Assembly (NCBI GenBank): GCA_010032125.1
Contig: RHAU01000002.1
Coordinates: 1-32,815 of the forward strand
Direction of reading: 5' to 3'
Source: Actinomycetota bacterium
Lineage (GTDB): Bacteria; Actinomycetota; Actinomycetes; Nanopelagicales; Nanopelagicaceae
Length of the DNA: 32,815 nucleotides
Shown piece by piece: positions 20,258-27,510 of the stretch. Both the position numbers and the translations under genes were made by a program. Below the pieces are notes generated by a model. It made no database searches, was not told the origin of the DNA, and saw only the letters and a list, made by a program, of their open reading frames with translations. The first letter of the stretch is position 1. Every line of letters begins with the position of its first letter.

Positions 20258-20981
20258 ATGTCCGGTTCGCTCTCTGACCTTCTTCTTCTTGGACGAGAGA
20301 GAGACCTGTCCAGTGAACGTGGTGTTTCTTGCACCGGTGAACTTCCGCCAGCCAGCGATCCCAATCTCGTTAATCGCGCACGTCTTGCAAGAGCCACCCT
20401 TGGAAATCGGGCAATGATCTTGGGACATCACTATCAACGTGACGAGGTGATTGAGTTTGCCGATATCACGGGAGATTCCTTTAAATTAGCGCAAGCTGCT
20501 GCAGAGAATCGCGACGCCGAATTTATTTTCTTCTGCGGGGTTCACTTCATGGCCGAAAGCGCTGACATTCTCACAAGTGCAGATCAGAAATAATGTTGAA
20601 GAAGTTCGTAAGCGCATCCCTCAAGTGAATGTTCTCGTCCACCCCGAATGTCAACACGATGTCGTTAAAGCAGCAGACCATGTCGGTAGCACGGAAGGCA
20701 TTATCAAGACGGTGACGGCCGCCCCTGCCGGAAGTGCATGGGCTATTGGAACCGAACTCAATTTAGTAAAGCGCCTAGCCGCTGCAAACCCAGATAAGAC
20801 CGTTGTCTTCCTTGATAAGACTGTCTGCTATTGCTCCACAATGAATCGGATTGATCTTCCACATCTTCTCTGGTCAATGGAGTCACTCGTTGCCGGCAGA
20901 TTGGTAAACCAGATCAAGGTTGATGAGAGAACAGCGAATTTTGCTCGACTTGCGCTGGAAAGAATGCTCGCCCTACCGTAG
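20258..20981 (+). pseudogene. nadA: quinolinate synthase with internal deletion and frameshift
   Basis: 5' ORF (20258-20593) ends ...[21 protein letters not shown]; 3' ORF (frame change near 20580-20593) continues [22 protein letters not shown]...DKTVCYCSTMNRIDLPHLLWSMESL...LERMLALP*. Central part of NadA is absent. Confidence 0.88.
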
Positions 20982-20985
20982 CGAT
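20974..20985 (+). promoter_or_regulatory. putative -10 (TACCGT) 6 nt before DUF3043 gene ATG; leaderless
   Basis: TACCGT 20974-20979 + AGCGAT + ATG 20986; sits in the 3' end of nadA. Confidence 0.45.
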
Positions 20986-21504
20986 ATGGCCGAGAAAAAG
21001 AACCGTCCGACCCCAAAGCGGCGTGATGTCGAAAAGATGAAGTCGACTCCCCGATTAGCTCCCGCAGCTACAAAAGAGGCGAAGAAGCTTCAAAAACAAC
21101 AAGCGAGAGTACTTCGCGCGCGACAACGAGATGCGTATCTGCGTGGCGAGGAAGGCGCACTACCTCCGCGTGATCGTGGACCAGTGCGACGTTTCGTCCG
21201 CAACTATGTTGATTCACGCAGAACGGTTGGTGAATTCTTCTTGCCAGTCATTATCTTGGTTCTTTTTATGACAGTGATGCCGATTATGGAGATTCGTATC
21301 GCTTCAATCTTCTTGATGTACGGAGTCCTCATCATCTCCGTTATTGACGGGATATTTATTGGCCGCAAAGTGAAGCGCGAAGTGAAGAATCGTTTTCCAG
21401 ATGCGGAAACTAAAGGAATCGCGATGTACGCCTGGCTTCGTTCAACGCAGATGCGACGACTACGGGCACCTCTTCCACACGTCAAGCGCGGGGAGAAAAT
21501 TTAA
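20986..21504 (+). CDS. DUF3043 family membrane protein
   Basis: Basic N-terminus (MAEKKNRPTPKRRDVEK), RRFVRNYVDSRRTVGEFFLPV, two TM segments; syntenic position of Rv2206. Confidence 0.85.
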   Translation: MAEKKNRPTPKRRDVEKMKSTPRLAPAATKEAKKLQKQQARVLRARQRDAYLRGEEGALPPRDRGPVRRFVRNYVDSRRTVGEFFLPVIILVLFMTVMPIMEIRIASIFLMYGVLIISVIDGIFIGRKVKREVKNRFPDAETKGIAMYAWLRSTQMRRLRAPLPHVKRGEKI

Positions 21505-22538
21505 GCGCGCGGATTCGGACTTTTAGTCTTGGAAGGATCTCGCTCGGGCAAGTTACCAAGTGCTGCATCGATATCACGCATCGTTTCTGCCGACAATTTC
21601 ACACCACTTGCTTTCGCATTTTCGCGAATCTGGGAAGGTTTTGTCGCGCCAACAATTGCGCTCGATACGTTGGGATTTTGCAGAACCCACGCAATAGCAA
21701 GTTGAGCCATCGTTAATCCCTCACGTTTTGCCACCGGTTCAAGTTTTTGAACCGCAGAGAGAACTTCTTCTCGAAGCCATCCTGAAATCATGTTTGCGCC
21801 ACCTTTCTTATCGGTAGCGCGCGTTCCTTTCGGGGGCTTCTTGCCTGGGAGATATTTCCCGGAGAGAACTCCCTGGGCGATAGGTGACCAGACAATATGT
21901 CCAATACCTTCAGCGCGACATAGAGGATCGACTTCACTTTCAATAACGCGCCACAACGCCGAGTATTGAGGCTGGCTTGAAACAAAACGGTTATAGCCAC
22001 GAGCATCTTGGATTTTCAACGCATCTGAAATCTGCGACGCGTTCCATTCTGAAAAACCGATGTACATGACTTTTCCTTGACGAATCAAGTCATCAAATGC
22101 GCTAAGGCTCTCTTCAAGCGGGGTTTCATAATCAAAACGATGAAATTGATAGAGATCGATATGGTCAGTCTGGAGTCTTTTCAAAGAACCGTGAACCGCC
22201 TCCATAATGTGTTTTCTAGAAAGGCCGCGGTCATTTTTGCCTTCACCGATTGGCCAATACACTTTCGTAAACAATTCATACGATTCGCGCTTTATCCCTT
22301 TCAACGCTTTACCGAGAACTGTTTCGGCTCTCGTTCGTGCATAAACATCGGCGGTATCAAATGAAGTTATGCCTTCGTCAAATGCCGCGCGTACGCATTT
22401 AACGGCGGCGTCCTGCTCAACTTGGGATCCGTGGGTGATCCAGTTTCCGTAGGTAATCTCACTTACGTACATGCCAGATCGGCCGAGTCGTCTATATTCC
22501 ATAGCGGCGAGCGTAGTGCCTCCTTGCGAAATACTCAT
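21501..22538 (-). CDS. aldo/keto reductase (potassium channel beta-subunit-like)
   Basis: MEYRRLGRSGMYVSEITYGNW, FDTADVYARTRAETVLGKAL, DLYQFHRFD, SSAIVGATKPSQIREN. Start 22538 or 22502. Confidence 0.93.
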   Translation of the reverse strand: MSISQGGTTLAAMEYRRLGRSGMYVSEITYGNWITHGSQVEQDAAVKCVRAAFDEGITSFDTADVYARTRAETVLGKALKGIKRESYELFTKVYWPIGEGKNDRGLSRKHIMEAVHGSLKRLQTDHIDLYQFHRFDYETPLEESLSAFDDLIRQGKVMYIGFSEWNASQISDALKIQDARGYNRFVSSQPQYSALWRVIESEVDPLCRAEGIGHIVWSPIAQGVLSGKYLPGKKPPKGTRATDKKGGANMISGWLREEVLSAVQKLEPVAKREGLTMAQLAIAWVLQNPNVSSAIVGATKPSQIRENAKASGVKLSAETMRDIDAALGNLPERDPSKTKSPNPRA

Positions 22539-22565
22539 TCCGATGGTTTATTTCGCCTACAACTC

Positions 22566-22734
22566 AATAGCGGCAGTGACTGGGGAAGTCGGTGAAAATC
22601 CGACGCTGACCCGCAACCGTGAACATCTATTGATGTAAGTCGGATTACCACCACCGCCGCGTACCAACCACCCGTCGAGGTTTGCGGGGCGGAGATTTTT
22701 TTCGCCGTCGTGAACCCTTTTTCGAAAGGTTCAC
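22566..22734 (+). promoter_or_regulatory. cobalamin riboswitch with translational expression platform
   Basis: GGGGAAGTCGGTGAAAATCCGACGCTGACCCGCAACCGTGA ... AAGTCGGATTACCACCACCGCC (B12 box); closing pair GCGGC 22570-22574 / GCCGC 22656-22660; hairpin 22710-22734 abuts the ATG. Confidence 0.93.
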
Positions 22735-23179
22735 ATGAAAGTCAATCGTCTTATCTCGCTTTTTTCTCTCTCACTTCTTATATCGTCACTCTTCACTTCG
22801 CTCTTTACAGGTCGCGGGCAAGATTCGCGTCGGACTCGTCGTTGACTTCGGTGGCGCTGAAATAGCTCCCGAAGGAGAAACTCCCAAAGAGTTCTTCTCT
22901 GATTGCGTCGTCGTAGCGGAAGGTTCCACCGGTCTCGATGTCCTATCAAGCGCACTTGAAGTGCGTTCAGATAAGTCGGGTTTGATTTGCGGGATTGCTG
23001 GATATCCCGCACAAGAATGTGGCGTCGAAATAACGATGCCTTCTGTTAATGCCTCCCCTATCGCTGCATCAGCAACGAATGAAAGCCCCATGAAATCATC
23101 TAATTCATTGGCTCTTGGTGCATTAGCGTTCATTGCACTTGTGGTCGCAATTGTCGCGCTACGACGTCGTTCAAAGTAA
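22735..23179 (+). pseudogene. secreted, C-terminally membrane-anchored DUF4430-like protein, split by a frameshift in/after the signal peptide
   Basis: Frame from ATG 22735: MKVNRLISLFSLSLLISSLFTSLFTGRGQ... stops at 22845; +1 frame: AGKIRVGLVVDFGGAEIAPEGE...STGLDVLSSALEV...GLICGIAGYPAQECGVEI...LALGALAFIALVVAIVALRRRSK*. No ATG/GTG/TTG in the second frame upstream of the domain. Confidence 0.7.
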
Positions 23180-23201
23180 CGCGGAAGATCGAAGCAACAA
23201 G

Positions 23202-24050
23202 ATGAAGAAGACCCATAGTCACGATTGGCATCCCCTTTTCTGGTGGCTATGGGCGTGTGCAGGTTCGGTAATGCTCCTTCGGAACTCGCGCGCAGACTCG
23301 TCCTGGATTATTGCGCTCTCTTTCTCCATCATTCTCGCCGCGATTACCTTAACTCGACAGTTTCCTCTCTCAAGCAGCTCTCGTCGATTACTCCGACTTG
23401 GCTACATCATCGCCTTGGTCGCAACAGGTTTTCGAATGATCATTGCGATAACACTCGGAGTTCCTATGCCAGGAAGGGTACTTTTTCAGTTACCGCAAAT
23501 AGATCTGCCAAATTTTCTCGTCGGCATCACGATTGGCGGGCCAGTGACGAGCCAACGACTCGCGGGAGCGATGAGCGAATCCTTAGTTTTCGCTGGAATA
23601 GTAATTCTTTTTGCCACGGCCAATGCACTTACTACGCCTCATCGCCTACTTCGAGTGCTGCCGTCACGGCTTCACGGCATTGGCTTGGCAACAAGTATCG
23701 CCACATCCGTTGCACCGCAAAGTGCTGAGAGTTTCACCCGCGTCCGGCAGGCACATCGTCTTCGAGGTCGTCAACTCAATAGCTGGAATTCAATTGGACG
23801 TGTTGCAGTGCCTGTATTAGAGGAGTCTCTCGAGAGATCCATCGACCTGGCAGTTGCTCTGGAATCACGTGGGTACGGTTATTTCCAATCGCCTTCGAGA
23901 TATCGCCCCGAGAAGTGGAAGCGCGAAGAACTGCTGCTTCTATCTTCTTTTGCCGCCCTTGTGATAGTTAGCGTTCCATCTGGGTCTACATCGCTTGTGT
24001 TTTCACTCTTCGCATTCTTCTTTCTCTTCGCCCCGGGGCTTTTCGCATGA
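23202..24050 (+). CDS. ECF transporter transmembrane component (EcfT/CbiQ-like)
   Basis: Polytopic; RVRQAHRLRGRQLNSW and LAVALESRGYGY (A-R-G type coupling motifs); ATG 23202 preferred. Confidence 0.88.
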   Translation: MKKTHSHDWHPLFWWLWACAGSVMLLRNSRADSSWIIALSFSIILAAITLTRQFPLSSSSRRLLRLGYIIALVATGFRMIIAITLGVPMPGRVLFQLPQIDLPNFLVGITIGGPVTSQRLAGAMSESLVFAGIVILFATANALTTPHRLLRVLPSRLHGIGLATSIATSVAPQSAESFTRVRQAHRLRGRQLNSWNSIGRVAVPVLEESLERSIDLAVALESRGYGYFQSPSRYRPEKWKREELLLLSSFAALVIVSVPSGSTSLVFSLFAFFFLFAPGLFA

Positions 24051-25657
24051 TTGATTTCAAAGAGGTTTCACTTATCTACCCGGGTTCAGAGCGAACCGTT
24101 TTTGATCGAGTTTCATTTTCTGTTGATGAAGGCGAGATGGTTCTTGTCATTGGACATACAGGTGCAGGGAAAAGCAGCATCCTCAAACTTATTAACGGCA
24201 TCGTCCCCCATCACACTCACGGAATCCTTAATGGAGATATCTGCGTTGACGGTCGATCGACAAAGGATCACAAACCTGGGGCACTCTCCGACCTCATTGG
24301 GGTGGTTTCGCAGAATCCTCTCCATGGCTTTGTCTGCGACATCGTCGAAGATGAAATTGCATTCTCGATGGAGACCCGTGGTTTTACCCCCGATGTGATG
24401 CGAAAGAGGATGGAGGAAGTACTTGATCTGCTCTCACTCTCTGAACTTCGTCGCCGCGATATTCGAACCTTGAGTGGCGGTGAGCAACAGCGAGTAGCAA
24501 TCGCTTCAGCACTCGTAACTCAGCCACGAGTCCTTCTTCTTGATGAACCAACAAGTGCACTTGACCCGATAGCGGCAGAAGAAGTTTTGGCGATTCTCAA
24601 TCGCCTCGTTGATGATCTTGGACTTACGGTGGTCTTGGCAGAGCACAAATTGGAGCGAGTTATCTCGTTTGTCGATCGCATACTTTTGATCGGTGATTCG
24701 GGTGACGTCGCATTCGATAACACTCGCGCAATTCTCTCGTACTCCCCTATCGCTCCGCCGCTCGTCGAATTAGCTCGAGTGGTGGGCGCCGATGAGATAC
24801 CACTGAGTGTTCGTGAGTTTCGAAAGAACTCTTTTGATATTGGAGTGATGGAACCTCGCAAGGCTTCGTCGAATCCCTCCGTAATAGCCTCTTTGCAGGA
24901 CGTCACTGTTATTTACGATGGCTTTAACAAGGTTTCTGCGCTTCGCAACCTCTCTTTGAAAGTACATGAAGGCGAAATTGTGGCGATCATGGGGCGAAAT
25001 GGCGCTGGAAAGTCGACACTTCTCAAATCATTCCTTGGTCTATCGCCTGTTATCTCTGGAGATATTCGCATCAAGGATGTAGAGCCGCTTAAAACTTCTA
25101 CTGAAGCAATCTCCACATTAGTTGGCTATGTTCCACAAGATCCATCTGATCTGCTCTTTGCTACTTCCATTAACGAGGAGTGTGCGATATCGGATGAGGA
25201 TCATAATCTTCAGGCAGGAACAACACTTGCGATTTATCAAGATCTGATGGATATCCCAAACGTTAACGCTCATCCCAGAGATATTTCTGAAGGTCAAAGA
25301 CTAGGACTCGTGTTGAGTATCGTCCTTTCTCGTTCGCCATCTCTGATCTTGTTAGATGAACCAACTCGCGGTCTTGATTATGAGGCGAAGCGATCTCTCG
25401 TTGAAATTTTGAAGCGTCTATCCAGCGAGAAGAACTGTGCGATTGTGATTTCGACACATGATGTTGAACTCGTCTCAGAACTTGCAGGGCGAGTAATTTT
25501 CGTAGCGGAAGGCGAAGTAGTCGCCGATGGATCTACCCGCGAGATTCTCACGGCGTCACCTGCGTTCGCGCCACAAGTTGTCAAGGCATTTCCCAATAGT
25601 GGTGCCCTTACCCTCAATGATGTTAAAAAGCTCCTCTCAAAGAGAGTTGGGCGATGA
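24047..25657 (+). CDS. ECF transporter duplicated ATPase (two fused ABC domains)
   Basis: Walker A GHTGAGKSS and GRNGAGKST; LSGGEQQR and ISEGQRLG signatures; LLLDEPTSALDP and LLDEPTRGLDYE. Confidence 0.95.
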   Translation: MIDFKEVSLIYPGSERTVFDRVSFSVDEGEMVLVIGHTGAGKSSILKLINGIVPHHTHGILNGDICVDGRSTKDHKPGALSDLIGVVSQNPLHGFVCDIVEDEIAFSMETRGFTPDVMRKRMEEVLDLLSLSELRRRDIRTLSGGEQQRVAIASALVTQPRVLLLDEPTSALDPIAAEEVLAILNRLVDDLGLTVVLAEHKLERVISFVDRILLIGDSGDVAFDNTRAILSYSPIAPPLVELARVVGADEIPLSVREFRKNSFDIGVMEPRKASSNPSVIASLQDVTVIYDGFNKVSALRNLSLKVHEGEIVAIMGRNGAGKSTLLKSFLGLSPVISGDIRIKDVEPLKTSTEAISTLVGYVPQDPSDLLFATSINEECAISDEDHNLQAGTTLAIYQDLMDIPNVNAHPRDISEGQRLGLVLSIVLSRSPSLILLDEPTRGLDYEAKRSLVEILKRLSSEKNCAIVISTHDVELVSELAGRVIFVAEGEVVADGSTREILTASPAFAPQVVKAFPNSGALTLNDVKKLLSKRVGR

Positions 25658-26433
25658 AAAGTCGAATCGCCTTTTACCTCTCTAACTCTCTTGGATTGGT
25701 TGCGTTTTTCTGGCCGTTTATCGGCGCTATTTCCAACCTGGATTTCTCACTTATTCAAAGTTCTTCACTTGCCATCGTGGTTGCAATTTTCGCGATATCT
25801 ATCGTGGCCTTTGATCTCAGCGCGGGGCTTATGGATAGCAAAGCGGTTGCGATTGTCGGCGTGATGACTGCACTCATTGCGGCGCTTCGTCTCTTAGGTG
25901 CAGGAGCTATTGGGGTGGAACCGATGTGGTTTTTACTCATACTCACAGCACGGGTTTTCGGTGCACGACTTGGGTATGCAATGGGAGCTCTCTCCATGGC
26001 CGTAAGCGCCTTTCTTACCGGCGGCGTAGGTCCATGGCTTTCATTCCAAATGTTCGCGGCAGGGTGGGTCGCGCTAGGAGTCGGAATCATTCCCCGTGAC
26101 CTGCGCGGTAAATTAGAGATTTCAATTCTTGCAATCTACGGCGCTTTTTCATCTTTTCTCTTTGGATTACTGATGGATCTTCAGCTGTGGCCGTGGCTTG
26201 CTGGAAACTTGACTCAACTTTCTTTTTCACCCGACTTAGGAACTTCAGAAAATGTCTTTCGGTATCTCACTTTTCATTTTGCAACCGCTTTATCGTGGGA
26301 CATTCCACGTGCAATAACCACTTCAGTTTTGATCCTTCTTGCGGGACCCGCCATCGTTCATTCGCTCCGACGGGCTGAAGGAAAAATCAGAGTTACCTCA
26401 CATGAGAAGGTACGAGTGGAGCCTTCGCGATAA
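25654..26433 (+). CDS. ECF transporter substrate-specific (S) component, probably cobalamin/corrinoid
   Basis: Polytopic; ARVFGARLGYAMGALSMAVSAFLTGGVGPWLSFQMFAAGWVALG is typical of S components; in the riboswitch operon. Confidence 0.82.
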   Translation: MKSRIAFYLSNSLGLVAFFWPFIGAISNLDFSLIQSSSLAIVVAIFAISIVAFDLSAGLMDSKAVAIVGVMTALIAALRLLGAGAIGVEPMWFLLILTARVFGARLGYAMGALSMAVSAFLTGGVGPWLSFQMFAAGWVALGVGIIPRDLRGKLEISILAIYGAFSSFLFGLLMDLQLWPWLAGNLTQLSFSPDLGTSENVFRYLTFHFATALSWDIPRAITTSVLILLAGPAIVHSLRRAEGKIRVTSHEKVRVEPSR

Positions 26434-27493
26434 CGGCAGCGATTCGCTTTCCGCGGATATCTACTGTTACTACTTCGCCGACCTGCACCTTCGGATCCAG
26501 CAACGCCAATGCAATTCCAGTCTTGAGCGTGGGAGAAAAAGTGCCACTTGTTGTGACACCAATCAGAGCGTCATCAATTGAATACACATTCATCTCTGCC
26601 CGCGGCACACCGCGGTCAGTGAGACGCAAGGCTCGGAGAATGCGCTTCGAGCCCGACTCACGCTCTGCGAGTAAGGATTGACGCCCGATGAAGTTCTCTT
26701 TTTTCCACCCTACCGCCCAAGAAGCATCTGCTTGCAGCGGAGTTATCTCGAGGGAGAGCTCGTGACCATGGAGTGGGTAGCACATCTCAGTCCGCAACGT
26801 ATCGCGCGCGCCAAGTCCAGCAACCAAACCTGAATTTGAATGAACTGCGTTTAACAATGATGACCAGATTTTGGTGGCGTTACTCCAGGTTGGGATAATT
26901 TCGAACCCAAATTCACCGGTGTAGCCAGTTCTACAAATAATGAGTGGATCTCCATCGACATCAAGTTCCACAAAAGACATGTAATCCAATTCAGGAACTG
27001 CGACAACTTTTTCGAGCGTACCCTTTGCTAACGGTCCTTGTAGAGCAAATACAGCATATTTTTCATGACAATCCTCAATCTGGATATCAGAACTCGCTTG
27101 TTCTTGGAGAACGTGCACGACTGAAGCAGTGTTTGCTGCATTCGGTATTAAAAAAACTTCGTTCTCCGACATTAGGTAAGCAATGAGATCGTCGATAACT
27201 CCACCATTGGCATCACAGAGCATCGTGTATTGCGCTCGACCCGGTGTGATCCGATTGAGATCATTTGTAAAAACTGAATTGAGAAATTCTTTGGCGTTCC
27301 TACCTTTTACCCGAACCTTGCCTAAATGGGAGACATCAAAAAGCCCTACACGTTCTCGTACTGCGTTGTGTTCATTAATTACTCCACCGCCAGATGCGGC
27401 CGGATACTCGATCGGCATCTCCCAACCGCCGAAATCCGCCATCTTTGCGCCGCTTTCTCGATGAAAAGCATCTAATGGCGAATAGCGAGGCAC
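26393..27493 (-). CDS. gcvT: glycine cleavage system aminomethyltransferase T protein
   Basis: GAKMADFGGWEMPIEYP, VFDVSHLGKVRVKG-like, GYTGEFGFEII, GLGARDTLRTEMCYPLHGHEL. Confidence 0.95.
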   Translation of the reverse strand: MPRYSPLDAFHRESGAKMADFGGWEMPIEYPAASGGGVINEHNAVRERVGLFDVSHLGKVRVKGRNAKEFLNSVFTNDLNRITPGRAQYTMLCDANGGVIDDLIAYLMSENEVFLIPNAANTASVVHVLQEQASSDIQIEDCHEKYAVFALQGPLAKGTLEKVVAVPELDYMSFVELDVDGDPLIICRTGYTGEFGFEIIPTWSNATKIWSSLLNAVHSNSGLVAGLGARDTLRTEMCYPLHGHELSLEITPLQADASWAVGWKKENFIGRQSLLAERESGSKRILRALRLTDRGVPRAEMNVYSIDDALIGVTTSGTFSPTLKTGIALALLDPKVQVGEVVTVDIRGKRIAAVIAKAPLVPSHVR

Positions 27494-27510
27494 TCCAATA
27501 ACCTAGCCCA
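27494..27510. promoter_or_regulatory. symmetric bidirectional leaderless promoter between gcvT and pepA
   Basis: TCCAAT-AACCTA-GCCCA: + strand TAACCT (27499-27504) 6 nt before pepA ATG 27511; - strand TAGGTT (27505-27500) 6 nt before gcvT GTG 27493. Confidence 0.55.

Noticed and set aside
20577-20981. 3' nadA ORF as an independent small protein
   Set aside because: Its sequence matches the C-terminal part of NadA and directly continues the 5' ORF, so it is a gene fragment.
27494-27510. Possible glycine riboswitch upstream of gcvT
   Set aside because: Only 17 bp separate gcvT from pepA; no space for an aptamer.
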